NCBI GenBank assembly: GCA_038030265.1
Contig: CM075937.1
Span: 38,544,198-38,608,197 of the forward strand
Source of the DNA: Corythucha ciliata
Taxonomy: Eukaryota > Arthropoda > Insecta > Hemiptera > Tingidae
Direction: 5' to 3'
DNA length: 64,000 nt
Made by a program: the position numbers and the translations under genes. Shown piece by piece: positions 1 through 11,199 of this stretch. The first letter of the stretch is position 1. Each line of letters opens with the position of its first letter. A model generated the notes under the pieces. That model made no database searches. It had not been told where the DNA came from and saw nothing but the letters and a program-made list of their open reading frames with translations.

Positions 1-39
1 AGTGAAAACAATTGCTTAGTTTGACTCTGAACTCGAGAA

Positions 40-97
40 ATAAGAAAATTCGCGACTAAAAAAAGAGAAAGAGCTCCAGTTCGCGGCAAAAATTTGT
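40..97 (+). repeat. Family A repeat units (partial)
   Basis: Two decayed units of the dispersed ~29-bp family A repeat (TTCGCGACTAAAA, GTTCGCGGCAAAA) lie directly upstream of the Ty3 pol remnant. This suggests the retroelement is truncated against, or inserted into, a family A array. Confidence 0.5.
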
Positions 98-1757
98 TTT
101 TCAAAGACCTTGAAGACAAAATTAACAGAATCTGACACATTGGTTCATTACAGAAGTGATTTACCTTTAATTGTAGCATCCGACGCGAGTGAAAAGGGCC
201 TTGGGGCGGTATTTTTGCATAAATACCCGGACGGAACTGAGCGGCAGGTTTTGTGTGCATCAAGAACTTTGAATCAGGCCGAAATACTCTTCCATCGACA
301 GAGAAGCGTTGGGATTAATATTTGCAGTCACTCGGTTTCACCAGTATCTGTATGGGAAACATTTCATACTTCGAACTGATCATCGGCCACTGCTCAGAAT
401 ACTAAGTGAAGACAAGGAAATACCCAAGATGGCAGCAAACAGGCTTGCACGATGGGCTGTGACACTAAGTTCATATTCATACACTATCGTACACATACGC
501 AGGTCACGAAAACGGAGTTGCCGACACACTTTCTCGTCTTCCTGTCTCATCTCAGGGTGAAGAAATTAATCCAGATACGGATAAATTATTACAGCTCCGG
601 TTGGAAGAAATACCGGTAACCAAACAATCTTTACGAGACACCACAGCCAAAGATCAACAGTTGTCGAAAGTCTTGTATTACATTTTAAATGGTTGGCCTG
701 AAAAGAAACAGATTTCTCAAGAAATATACACATTTTTCGAAAAAAAAGACGAACTGACTACAGAGGAAGGAATTCTACTTTGGAAAGGAAGAATTGTCGT
801 TCCAGCAAAATTTAAAAGTCATTTCATGCGTATTCTTCACGAAGGGCATCCAGGCATTACAGCCATGAGATCGTTGGCACAGACATACGCATGGTGGTCA
901 GGCATTTTTTGGGATATTGACCATTATGTCAGAGAATGCGTGCCTTGCCAAACCAACAGAGCTAAAGAACCGGAAGTTCCTTTGCATTCTTGGAATATTC
1001 CTGCGGATCCATGGAGAAGGCTACACGTGGATTTCGCTGGACCGTTCGAAGGAGCTACATGGATGCTCATTGCCGACGCCCATACAAAATGGATGTAGGT
1101 AATTAGGATGAATTCAACAACGAAGTTACGCTACGATCAAAGTTCTCCGAGAAGTTTTTGCACGTTACGGTCAGCCAAAGCGTCTGTTAACTGATAATGG
1201 CCCACAATTTTCCTCAGCAGAATTCAAGTCATACTGCGAGGAGACTAATATTTTGCATATTTATCATCCACGCACTAACGGTCTCGTTGAACGAGTAGTA
1301 CGCACTTTTAAATCACGAATGAAGAGTTCAAAGAATTTCGGTCACTGGCAAAGACGATTACAAGACTTTATTGTGAGCTACCGGAATACGACCAGGAAAC
1401 CTCCAGCAGAAATGTTAATAGGAAAATGGACCTTCTCAACTTCTCAAGCCGGTCTGTTTCAACAAAATAGATAAATCCCTCATTAGACAAGAAATTCGAC
1501 ATAATGACAGAAGCCAAATTCGAGAGTTCAAGGAGGGGGAAAAAGTATGGGTTCTGAAGACACCAGAGAGCCGTGGATATTCAGAAGGGAAGATAATCAG
1601 AAGAACCGGGCGATGGTCGTACAGAGTACTGATCAACGAAAAAGAAGAGAGGAAACATGCCAACCAAATCCGAAGAGCATATGCTAAAAGAGGAAAGAGA
1701 AATATAGTGGAACGGAGTCCACTAAAAATATATTTCAAATTAACAGACTGTTTTTGA
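98..1757 (+). pseudogene. Ty3/gypsy-type pol remnant (RNase H to integrase C-terminus)
   Basis: This is a 5'-truncated, frameshifted retrotransposon polyprotein. The RNase H part comes first: a DASEKGLGA motif near 181-207 and TDHRPLLRIL near 378-408, in two frames. The integrase H2C2 zinc-binding region follows at about 836-960 (HEGHPG ... CVPCQ). The integrase core has its three acidic positions in HVDFAGPF (about 1027), TDNGPQF (about 1192) and NGLVERV (about 1270). A C-terminal tail (EGEKVWVLKTPE, RRTGRWSYRV) runs to a stop at 1755-1757. Frame changes occur near 300, 500, 1100 and 1430-1470. The reverse transcriptase, protease and gag are absent. Motifs are those of Ty3-type elements. It differs clearly in sequence from the Ty3 element at 43449-47812, so it is another family. 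No function is expected now. Confidence 0.9.
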
Positions 1758-1920
1758 TTGTTCAGTTTTGAGAGTTTTGTTTGACAAATAAATACGAGAA
1801 ATATCTTGCTTGTTCAATGATCTGTAAATCGTGATATTACATTAATGAATGCCTAATTCATTGCTAATGTTACGCAAATCGGTCTTTCAAGTGAATTTGA
1901 GAAAAAGCACAAATTAGTTT
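1758..1920 (+). other. 3' flank of Ty3 remnant, possible decayed LTR
   Basis: AT-rich sequence directly after the pol stop, with an AATAAA signal near 1787. It is placed where a 3' LTR would lie, but I see no second copy in the window to prove an LTR. Confidence 0.35.
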
Positions 1921-1924
1921 AAGT

Positions 1925-2160
1925 GATGAATTAACTAAACTTATGTTACCCGGACGACTCGGAAAGGTCAAGCCTAACATAATTCGAACCCCATAATTTG
2001 AACCCGTGACCTCTGGGATGCTAGTCCAATGCGCTGCCAATTACTCCACGCTGACGCCCTTGGGAGACGCAGGGAGGAGTGAGCATACAGCCAAAACCGA
2101 CCCAGGGCCATTGTTTCTCGAAACTCTGGGCGTCTCTCCTGATCGGTAATCCACGCCAAA
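1925..2160 (-). mobile_element. tRNA-headed SINE, copy 1
   Basis: Read on the minus strand, bases 2059-1984 resemble a tRNA: an A-box-like TGGAGTAATTGGCAGCGC, an anticodon arm, and the B box GGGTTCAAAT. A body follows with TTCGAATTATGTTAGG, then CGTCCGGGTAACAT and an AT-rich tail. The same order (tRNA-like head, TTCGAA body, GTCGTCCGG-TAACATCAG tail) occurs on the plus strand at 55592-55805, which defines a repeat family. A stretch near 2100-2125 (GCCATTGTTTCTCGAAACTC) matches the body in the opposite orientation, so the locus is partly rearranged. Confidence 0.6.
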
Positions 2161-2164
2161 TTTT

Positions 2165-2345
2165 ATCTTATCTAGATGTTGTTAGATAGATAAGAGGGAT
2201 AATTCTGTCACCGGTATTTTAATTAAAATGATAAATTAATTAAACTGATGTTACCCGGACGACTCGGAGAGCCCATTTTTTCTCGAAGCTCGAATTGTGT
2301 TAGGTGCGACAGAATTATCCCCAAGTATCTATCCACAAATTAGTT
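2165..2345. mobile_element. Hairpin carrying an inverted SINE tail (copy 2)
   Basis: A GATAATTCTGTC arm near 2200 faces GACAGAATTATC near 2310, with further pairing outwards (GATAGATA / TATCTATC). Inside it the SINE tail (AATTAATTAAACTGATGTTA, CGGACGACTCGG) runs on the minus strand, while the SINE body (CATTTTTTCTCGAAGCTCG, AATTGTGTTAGG) runs on the plus strand. It is therefore a rearranged SINE fragment inside a ~150-bp palindrome. Confidence 0.5.
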
Positions 2346-2514
2346 GCTTATGGAGACATTTCGACTAAAACCGAGAATAGGCGCAAAATCATGTCTTGTT
2401 AATTTGGGTTTAAGACTCAAATTAACCCCCGTGTTGAGTAACTCCCAAATTTTGGTCATTTTCGTCAGAACTGTAGCGAATAGAGCCATTTTTTCTCAAA
2501 ATGCTTCGATTTGA

Positions 2515-2579
2515 GCCGGACGCAACTTATAAGTAGCCGGACGCAACTTATAAGTCCCTTGGACAATATCAATATTGTC
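2515..2579. repeat. 21-bp tandem duplication plus short palindrome
   Basis: The unit GCCGGACGCAACTTATAAGT(A/C) occurs twice, head to tail, at 2515-2535 and 2536-2556. The perfect palindrome GACAATATCAATATTGTC follows at 2562-2579. A related GCCGGATGCAACTTATTA is present in reverse near 42355. Confidence 0.85.
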
Positions 2580-5500
2580 AATAATATCAATATCAAAATT
2601 GCGGAAAACAAGCGAACCCTGCCAGAAACAAGCGTTTCGCGTTTTACATATAGTCGTGGTTTCCAGCCGATTTTTTCGGTTCCAGAGTTCCTTGTCCCGA
2701 CCTTGCTAGGTCCTTGTTATGCGTTTTAAACCGAGTTTAGGTGTTTCTAAAAACTCTTTTCTAGTCAAAATCGCCAATCCACGGAATACGAAGCAATTAA
2801 AACAACTTAAAAAAAAAAGTATATTGCCGCCCATTTCTTCTTTTTTTGTTTTATGGCGGCTATATACGACGAAGTATATGGCGCTGGTACTTGGAGTTTG
2901 TCGAGTGGATTGCGCTGTTGGGATGACGGTGAGGTGGTGATGTGTGGCGAGGGGGTGGAGGGGAGCTTTTGAGGTCGGGCAAATTCAATGACCTCTCAAA
3001 GGAGCACAGGGGGCAGAGGGAAACGGACCCTGGCCGAAGTGATATAGTGACTCGTGCGGTCTGACGAGGTGAGAGGAGGAGGAAAATACTCGTGTATAGT
3101 CTTCTTTTTCCTTTTTTGTCTTTCTTTCTTTTTAGTGGTCCTTGCGTTCATTGCACTTCGAATGCAAGTTGCACCCATGGGTGTGTTAAGTAATGGCGGA
3201 GTGGTGGTGGTGGAGGCGGTGGCTATGGCGAGGGGGACGGTGCTTTCACGTGGAGTGTTTCTGCCTTGGTGGTTGGTGGTGGTGTGAGGGGGCAAGGAAA
3301 GAGGAATTGATTTAAAAGAGCGTGGATTTTTTAGCGCACAGGTTCCGCTATTGAACGCGATAACGTGATCTCGTTTAAGCGATTCCGTTAACCGGTGGAG
3401 GTGTGGTTGATAAAATTGAATGCGTTGGAGAGTTATACATATAAAGATGCACTTATGAAACAGGTGGTTTTCCGGGTATGCATATCCCCAAAACCTCCTT
3501 CGATGATTCTTTTTCGGGCAAAAACGTCCCGTAAAAACCTTGTTCCAATCTTTATTTTGAAGAATCAGAATTATTTATTGTTTGATAACCATATCATATC
3601 GTTAATTCACACTCTGCAATTTTTGGTGAGATTGAGTGGGTGAAAGGTCAAAAGCTTCCGTTGTTAATAATTCTGGCAATGCTCACGTTAAACTGATCTA
3701 GAATACTTGAATTTTTAAGGCTATATTGAACCCATGTAGTCCCCTAGTTCCTTTGCTTTCACATTTATTAGAATGTAAATCATTGATTCTATTTAGAATA
3801 AGATGAAGCGACTTGCTTTTACTAACCAGCACCCTGATAGAATTTCATGATAATAAAAGGGCAAACGACGAAGAATCAGCCCCCCCCCCCTTCAAGTCAA
3901 ATCCGGATATTAACTGGCTATGAAGAGGAGGAGGGGTGTGTTTGAAAATGTAAACAAGAACTAAAAAGGGATGAATTGATACTGGTTTGGTGGCTCGTCG
4001 GAGGGGGAGGAATCACCATTGGAGTGGAGAGGGAGTGAGACCGAGAGAAAGGCACCTGTATATATGTCTGGTCGTCGTCTAGACTGAAACGAAAACCCTC
4101 CCCTTTCCTTTTCAACTCTTGTGTTTTCGAGGATGGGGGGGAGGGTGTGGGTATGAGTCAACGTCTGGCTTTTCTAATGAGTGAAAAGAGGGTGGGGGAG
4201 GAGATCGAGCTGGCCTAGATTCACCGGCTTTCAAAAAGCGGTAAGAGGAAGGGGAGAAAATGATCGTGTTTTTAGAGTATGGTCCTGGCATTGGTAGGGC
4301 GGCTAAAGTGTTAGCCATCGATTATAAAGGGCAGGCGCACTTCTTTCATTTTTTTTTTTTTAATTTCGCGAACTATCGAGCTTAATCGTACCATTAACTC
4401 GGCGGAAAATTTCATTAAATATTTTATTGGTTTTCTCTGTTAGTAATAAAAAATACTCCGTTCCTCCCTTCCCTCCACTGAAACGCAATGGTCCACTATA
4501 AGGAGTGGCATATTATTGGTCATTTCACCCTCGAATGTCACGCTAGAGGTTTCATTTTGAATTGTATGTGTTAGCATTAACAATCTCTTGCCTCATCAAT
4601 ATGAAATTAAGGTTCCGGATGAAAATGACTTACAAAAAGAATTTCTAATCAAAGGCCGCTTCAGTTTGATTAATGATGAATGGCGTAGACCTTTTTCCGC
4701 CTCATCAACTTCGAGTTAGCTGCGATGAAACAATTGTTTCAAAAGTCCTCGAGAGAAATAATGAGTGGGACTTGATAGCTAAACTTTAAATAATTGCTTT
4801 GATCGGTAATCAATTGCGTTCCCGCGGCGTCACGCAGACAGACACTTGAGAATACCCGATGGAGCCGGCTGACGCACTCAACCTACTCAGAAGCGCAGTA
4901 GTCGGGTCACGGTCATTACGATACATTTTTATTTTTTATGGCAACCTCGTACTTTGATCGTTGCCTAGGAAGGTCATTGCACAAGGCGTGAGCTTGAGGG
5001 TGCTACTACAGCTCAGCAACCGAGACAGATGTCCGTTGTATCCGCAGGGGCCCTTTCTTTGGGTTTTCTTACGAGTAATGAAGGGATCTGAGACCTTCAA
5101 GGAGGATCCGGCATTCTGAACACGGCTGGACAGTAACTACCTTGTGTCTCTTTTGTGTTTTTTCTCTTTTATCCATCCAAAATATTGCGTTAATAAATGT
5201 TTTCAGTGATTTACCTCACCCACACCGTGATTAACTCCTTCCCATCTGTACATTTATCTCCTACCCTCGTGACAAAGAGTTATCGCAGTAAATAGTGGAT
5301 TGTGTGAAGCTTAACAAGAGCAAATGTTCGAGTATTTGACACTCTGAACAAAGTACTCTTGACAGAATTTTATATAGCCGATCGGTACAAACCGATGCGT
5401 CCTGTTCTCTCCTCTCTCCCAGTCCGGAGGGGGCTTAATGATGGTTCTACCCACGCGTCGACAATTTTTTAAAGATTGTGGGTGGATTGCGGTGGTTTTT

Positions 5501-6500
5501 TTTCCTTCTGGCTATAGACATTTGAAGAAGAAAGGAAAGAAATAAGATGAAATTAAAGAAATAATACTCGTCCCTAGCCAACAGACGAGGCGAGTTATTA
5601 TGAACAGAGTCAGTCGCCAGGCGCGTAATCACGCGAATATAATAATCTAAAATCCACCTTAAGCCCGCGAGATGGTTTAACCACAGACTGTCTGCCTCTT
5701 TAAGTGTTCGGAGAAATGAGATTGGTGGGACGGCTGGAAAGGACGACAGCACTGATGAGGAAGTGGAGGAGGGTATCCCCCCCTCCGGAGGCAATCTACG
5801 CGGAAAGCTTAAATAAAGCAAAACTTTGACTACCGCGAAAACCTCCCCCCTCCTCCTCCTATCACTCTCTTGACTCTGACCCCTCGGGGCTGTAATTACA
5901 GTTCCAATAACCCCTCTTCGAGTTATAGTGTCTTTCCAAACTTGTACTTATATAGCTTTATAGCATGAGGCCATGGCGCTACTATTTCAGTTATAAATTG
6001 ATAAAGGGGTGATGGGTATACGGATGAAGGTTTTCGGAGAGGTTGTGTGTGTGCGGTGAGGGGGGGAATCCCTCGAACGAATAAAAGTTTTTATGTGCCT
6101 CCTTCAAATTTCAGCTGAGCGTAAAGAGTGACTTTACAGTTTACAAATACGTACAAGGTTTCATAGTTTGGAACCCACCCACCACCACTAAAAATGAGAA
6201 AAGAGGTGCTATATAAATTTTTTTAGAGGTCTAACAAACCCTCGGGGGGGTAAAAGGTGCCTTGTGCTTTGGCAAGTATACAGTGAGGTTCCTCGGGGAT
6301 ATTTTTTATTGAAAAAGTAAATTTACCAATAAGTAGGCAAAGTGTTTTTCCGTTCCTAATATCCTTTGAAGCTGAGTCAATCATTTGACTATCAGAAGTG
6401 TTTTTTGTTCAGCCCAAAAAAAGGCAATTATAGAGCTTCAGAAACTGCACTGCGGTTACAGAAGGCAGGCAGGCCGGTAGCTGAAGGCGGGTACAGCTCA
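2580..6500. other. No recognisable gene; polypurine/G-rich intergenic DNA
   Basis: Open frames here are short and of low complexity. The block holds GT/GA-rich tracts (about 2930-3290 and 3920-4200), a C run near 3881-3890 and a poly-T near 4350. I see no array units, no hairpin and no conserved protein motif. Confidence 0.6.
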
Positions 6501-6526
6501 GTGATGAAATGCGCATCATACACGTC

Positions 6527-6981
6527 TTAGGCCCCTTTTACACGAATAAGTTTTTTGATCAAATTAGCCATTTTGAAAAAAATTGAAAGATGTTCCCTGC
6601 CTCAAATCACAAGCGTCTAAAGAGAACTCCCCGTGGGATTCTCGTAGTTCACCAGAAAGCCGTAGCTCGTACGGAGGTGTAGTGTTCCGCTTCTTTTTTT
6701 AAAAACCGAGGATTAGAGTTCTAGTATATTTTTTTATTTTTTATCTTTATGAAGTCCAACCCGAAATCTTTTGAAGAAAATAAACTTATTTTATTCCCTA
6801 AACTAAACCTAAACCTTTTAACGCCTAAACTAAAAATTTCACAGCACAACTAACGGCTTTTTGGTGAACTACGAGAATCCCACGGGGAGTTTTCTTTAGA
6901 CGCTAGTCCTCAAATCGTCTGGTTGTGATCAGATTAAACACATTTTTGACCAAAAAATTTACTCGTGTAAAACGGGTTTAA
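6527..6981. mobile_element. MITE with ~150-bp terminal inverted repeats
   Basis: The left end TTA-GGCCCCTTTTACACGA at 6527 is mirrored by TCGTGTAAAACGGG-TTTAA at 6964-6981. Pairing continues inwards through GCGTCTAAAGA(G/A)AACTCCCCGTGGG and the ACTACGAGAATCCCA region. TTA on both sides fits a 3-bp target duplication, and GGCCC-type ends fit PIF/Harbinger-like MITEs; that class assignment is inference. There is no coding capacity. Confidence 0.75.
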
Positions 6982-7109
6982 GTGCAGGGGTGGCCAGCCC
7001 GCAGTGCCTGCCTGCCCCTGCCTGCTGAGCCTTTCGCAATGGCCCGCCCGTGGCCTACAGTGGTATAAATTATCATTTTTAATGTTTGATTTTGGCGCCC
7101 CCAGGATTT

Positions 7110-8360
7110 TTTTGCTAATGGAAAACGCTACAAACCGCGCCTCCTCGTCTCGTTGGCGGCTAATGCCCCGCTAAATGCCCACTTAATCCAGACCAAAATT
7201 AAAAATAACGCTACTAATTTGGGGCTGAAATTGAGGTAAATGGCTAATTCACGGCTGGAATTATTGAAAAAAGTAACTGATTCACGGAAAGAAGAGAGAA
7301 TAAGTGCTAAATCACGGATAAAATTAAGAAAAATACATAGCTATAATTCGCGAGGTAAAACGTTACTTCATGGCTAAAATTGAGAAAAAGCTCTAAAGTC
7401 GCGGATCAAGTGTAAAAAACAGTAACTCGCGTTTAAAATTACGTAACACGCTAATTCATGAATAAAAGTGAAAAAAACGCTAATTCGCTGGGAAAATAAA
7501 GAAAAATGGGGGAAAATCACTCTTTAGCAGCTAGAATCAGGTATTCAAGGCTGAAGCGGAGAAAAAATTGTAAAAAAAAAAGCTACTTAGAGGCTAGAAG
7601 TTTGGAAACAACAATTTTCAGCTTCTGAAGGCAAGTTTGTGGCTCAAACTACTAGAAAAACGCTAATCCATAGCTAGAAGCGAAACAAATCGCTAATTCG
7701 CAGCTAAAATAAGGAAAAAGCGAATTCAACGCAAAAATCAGATAAGGCGCTAATTCACGGCTAAAATAGTAAAAAATCGCTAAAATGACAAAAAATTCGC
7801 GGCTAAAATGGGGGAAAAATCGGAAATTCACCGATAAAATTGAGAAGAAGCGGTGACATGTGGAAAAAACGCTTATTCGTGGTTAAAATGGAGAAAACGC
7901 CCAATGCGGCTTCTGTGGCTAAAAGTGAACAAAATCGCTATAATCCACGGCTATAAATGAAGTTATAATGCGCTATAACTCGCGGGTAAAATTCGAGAAA
8001 GCGTTAATTCACAGCGGAAACATGGAAACAAAGCTGTCATTGATGGCTCGCTCTAGGAGGCTAAAATTAGGTGAAACGCTAATTCACGGCTGAAATAAGG
8101 AATAATGGCTAATTATGGGGTCAAATTGAGAACACTTGGTTTCCGGAGACAACTTCATGGCTAAAATTAGAAAATATATCGCTAATTAACGGGTAAAATC
8201 ACTCATTAGCAGCTCTAATCAGGAAAAACAAATTCATTGCAAGAAAAATCGCTAGTTCACGGCTGAAATGGAGACAAATCGCTAATTCAACGGTGAAATT
8301 GAGAAGAAGTGATGAAGTGTGGAAAAAACGCTAATTCGCGGCTCCTGAAGGCGACATCAC
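7110..8360 (+). repeat. Family A degenerate ~29-bp array
   Basis: Dozens of imperfect head-to-tail units have the pattern (C)GCTAATTCGCGGC then TAAAATTGAGAAAAA, for example near 7740, 8080 and 8285. Interspersed variants such as GCTTCTGAAGGCAAGTTTG (7621) and GGTTTCCGGAGACAACTTC (8138) recur in other arrays and suggest a higher-order unit. No open frame is maintained. Confidence 0.9.
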
Positions 8361-8399
8361 GGAGGCGTTGGTGAAAGATTCGCCCGGGAGCGCTAAATG

Positions 8400-8700
8400 T
8401 CTAAGGCCGGCGCACTGCAATGGGCTGCCTCAGGGCACATTTTTTGTACAAATGGAAAACGCTATTACACTGTCGTTAACAAATGTTGTTCAAGTTATTG
8501 AATAGGCCTCAGGTGCGTTTTATTCAGAGCGTCACGGCCTTTCGCTAAGATCAAAGTGTTGTGCTCGATGGGGGGGGGGGGGGGGCTCACCAGAGTTCTT
8601 ACAACCCAGGTTTATGGACCACGAACAAAAAAGGATGGCCGGCCCTTCCTTACTTAGTGGGACACTGTCCATCAATGCCGACTGTAACCCGGTGTCTGAG
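8400..8700. other. No gene; long G homopolymer
   Basis: Unique-looking sequence with a 16-base G run at 8570-8585. A fragment near 8440-8466 (ACAAATGGAAAACGCTAT) resembles the arm of the hairpin at 22249-22386. Confidence 0.6.
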
Positions 8701-8704
8701 GCCG

Positions 8705-9085
8705 CAGAAAACAATTCAAAAGGTGGAAATTTCGCGAATATTTATCCCGAAACTCGTTAATTCATTCATATTTATCCGGAGATAATCAAAAAACGATGTA
8801 ATTTTTTGGCTATTTCTCAAGATTTGGGCGCCCTCGGGACCGGCTGTGGCTTGGAAGGACTACGTCCTCTTAAAAAAAAAAATGTTCCCGAAACTTGCAA
8901 TTTAGCTTTAAAATTAAGACCTAAGACTTGAAATTTCGCTGAAGTTGAGACTCTAAACTTTTATTTTCGCGTGAATTTCGCTGCCAAACTTGAAATTTTA
9001 CGAATATTCCACCGGGAAGCTTACAATTTCGCAGGCGTTCGCTGGTCGCTAGACTGGCCTGGGTTCTGCCGTCCCAAGAAAGACC
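8705..9085 (+). repeat. Family C degenerate array
   Basis: Repeated, diverged units of the type CCCGAAACTTGCAATTT-CGCGAATATTTAT, each about 27-30 bp, at 8710-8760 and 8880-9085. Confidence 0.7.
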
Positions 9086-9094
9086 CGGAAACTT

Positions 9095-9215
9095 GAAATT
9101 AATAAGAACCAATGGGGGCCAGAACCAATTGTGGTAAGAACCAAATGTCGTTAGAACCAATTGTGATTAGAACCAAATTGTGGTTGGAACCAATAATTGA
9201 GATTAAAGCTAATTG
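9095..9215 (+). repeat. Family E tandem repeat (~19 bp)
   Basis: Six imperfect head-to-tail copies of a unit containing AGAACCAATTGTGGTTAGAA, the last ending near 9210 with TTGGAACCAATAATTG. Confidence 0.85.
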
Positions 9216-9739
9216 TGGTATGACGGCAGCCAGGGCTGTTCCTAGCCCTCGCGGGGCTCCTTAGGCGACAAGGCGAGCTCTATCGTGGGGACCTCTAACG
9301 GAGTTATGCTAAAATACAAATTCACAGAGCTAGGCAGTTACTCGTTTCTCCGTTACTAACTTACTTTTTCAGTAACTTCGATACTGCCAAACTCGTCGTG
9401 GCATTTGTTTATGGAACCTAGTGTTTCACGAGACTTGAGTGGTCTCAGTCTCGGTTCTGAAAAGTTGGTATCAGTATCGGTATTGGTCTCGTAAGTCTCG
9501 ATTTCGGTCTCTAAAGTATCGGTATCAGTCTCGAAAAGTAAAAAATCTGAGGGCTTAAATTTCAATGCAACTATATCTACGAAATATTCACAGTCAACTG
9601 CGATAGAGTCTGTAGGACATGTCGTTTGCGGGGGAACGAAACAATCGCAAGGAATAGGGTCGATCGCGTTGAGAATCGCATAGAAAGGGGCAAGGGAATT
9701 CATCTTTATCTTCCCTCGCACTTAGCTCTTGGGCTTTCA

Positions 9740-9807
9740 TGGATAAAAAACGCAAATTCACGTCTGAAATGGATAAGAAGTGCTAATTAGCGGCTAAAAT
9801 TTAAACG
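9740..9807 (+). repeat. Family A units in the fold-back loop
   Basis: About two units (AAATTCACGTCTGAAATGGA, GCTAATTAGCGGCTAAAAT) lie just inside the left arm. Confidence 0.7.
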
Positions 9808-9950
9808 CTTCGCTATGATCCTAGCATCCTCAGGGCTCTAAACATTGTAAAAAATTACACATAATTACTAATTTGAATAACAAATATGAGAAAACAACCA
9901 CATGGTCCAAGACAAGTCTTACCCAAAGTCCGAAATGCTAAAAACTGTAG
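9808..9950 (-). mobile_element. Penelope-like 3'-end fragment
   Basis: The stretch TATGATCCTAGCATCCTCAG followed by GGCTCTAAA, and later AAAGTCCGAAATGCTAAAAA, matches the insertion at 56872-57193 (GCTCCTAGCATCCTCAGGGC, AAAGTCCGAAATGTTAAAAA). On the minus strand a CCTGAGGATGCTAGGA phrase of this kind is typical of Penelope-like element 3' ends, by general knowledge of those elements. Confidence 0.55.
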
Positions 9951-9951
9951 A

Positions 9952-10071
9952 GTACCGTCGGAGAACTCGCTTTAGCGCCAAGGCTTAGATGACCAAGGTG
10001 GTGCACAATGGGCTTCGCTTCCCTACACTGGTTCACAGTCGGCTGCGCTCAAGCGAGTTCTCCGACGGTAC
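9952..10071. mobile_element. Nested 120-bp hairpin with perfect 21-bp arms
   Basis: Bases 9952-9972 (starting GTACCGTCGGAGAACTCG) are the exact reverse complement of 10051-10071. It sits in the loop of the fold-back at 9292-10704. Confidence 0.85.
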
Positions 10072-10719
10072 AATGTCAATCTGTTCTTTTTTCTTTATGT
10101 GTCCCAGCAATTAATTAATTGCAAATTAGACGACCTTTGTCTTAGGACTTTTCAAGGGATTACTCCCCCCTCACCGCACCACTCTAGTCACCCTGCAGTG
10201 AATTCGAGGGAGGTTACCAAGAACCTGAAAGCCCAAGAGCTAAGTGCGAGGGAAGATAAAGATGAATTCCCTTGCCCCTTTCTATGCGATTCTCAACGCG
10301 ATCGACCCTTTACTTCCCTTATCCCTTGATTCCTTTCCTTATTCGATTGTTTCGTTCCCCCGCAAACGATATGTCCTACAGACTCTATCGCAGTTGACTG
10401 TGAATATTTCGTAGATATAGTTACATTGAAATTTAGCATACGAAGCCCTCAGATTTTTTACTTTTCGAGACTGATACCGAGACTTTAGAGACCGAAATCG
10501 AGACTTACGAGACCAATACCGATACTGATACCAACTTTTCAGAACCGAGACTGCGACCACTCAAGTCTCGTGAAACACCAGGTTCCATAAACAAATGCCA
10601 CGAGTTTGGCAGTATCGAAGTTACTGAAAAAGTAAGTTAGTAACGGAGAAACGAGTAACTGCCTAGCTCTGTGAATTTGTATTTTAGCATAACTCCGTTA
10701 GAGGGTAACGGAGAATAAG

Positions 10720-10850
10720 AGTGGAAATGCTCGGCTCCAGAGATGAATTTTATCCAAATGAAAAATGCCACAATTTTGCGGCTCAAATCTAGAAAAAGCT
10801 CCAAATCACGGCTAACATTGATAAAAAGTGGCCATTCACGCCTAGATTCG
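10720..10850. repeat. Half-copy of a dispersed hairpin plus family A units
   Basis: GTGGAAATGCTCGGCTCCAG and AATTTTATCCAAATGAAAAA (10721-10770) match one arm of the hairpin at 22249-22386. Family A units follow from 10775 to 10850. Confidence 0.65.
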
Positions 10851-11014
10851 AGTTTTCCATCCTTGAATCACTGAGCGATTCCGAAAATCCCTTGAAAAAT
10901 CCGACATCCATTAAACAGATTTTTTTTCCAGTCAGCTGTCAGATCTGACAGGAAATTCGTCAAATTGGCAATGCTGTTTGGCTGGTGTTCACTGGACGCC
11001 GAAACACAAGCAAA

Positions 11015-11170
11015 GCCGCATCAGTAAAGCTCCAACAATGGCCCAACGGAAAAGATGTTCAATAAGGCCCAACGATAGCAAAGGTCCAACCACAGCAGAG
11101 GTCCAAACACAGCAAAGGTCCTACCACAGCAAAGGTACATACAGTAGAGTTTCAACCTCAGAAAAGCTTC
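11015..11170 (+). repeat. Family F tandem repeat (~18 bp)
   Basis: Degenerate tandem units GGTCCAACCACAGCAAA vary along 11025-11150. The same units occur reverse-complemented at 53690-53995, with matching flanks at both loci. Confidence 0.85.
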
Positions 11171-11199
11171 CTGTTTCTCTTTTCTTCCTTTTTTGAAAT

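Larger units (their letters stand above)
9292..10704. mobile_element. Large fold-back element with ~450-bp arms
   Basis: The left arm 9292-9739 is the near-perfect reverse complement of the right arm 10226-10704. Examples are CCTCTAACGGAGTTATGC against GCATAACTCCGTTAGAGG, and AGCTCTTGGGCTTTC against GAAAGCCCAAGAGCT. The right arm is about 30 bp longer, with an extra stretch near 10310-10345. Each arm contains an inner tandem tract of GAGACCGATACC-type units. The open frames inside (121 aa and 73 aa on the minus strand) are only these repeats in translation. The loop carries a second hairpin and a Penelope-like 3' fragment. Confidence 0.9.

Noticed and set aside
5447..5821. 124-aa minus-strand frame
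   Set aside because: No recognisable domain and no splice or start context; chance frame in G/A-rich DNA.
7110..8360. CRISPR-like regular repeats
   Set aside because: Units are contiguous and degenerate with no distinct uniform spacers, in a eukaryotic context.
9356..9721. 121-aa minus-strand frame with a Thr/Glu/Asp repeat
   Set aside because: It translates the GAGACCGATACC tandem tract of a fold-back arm; the opposite arm breaks the frame.
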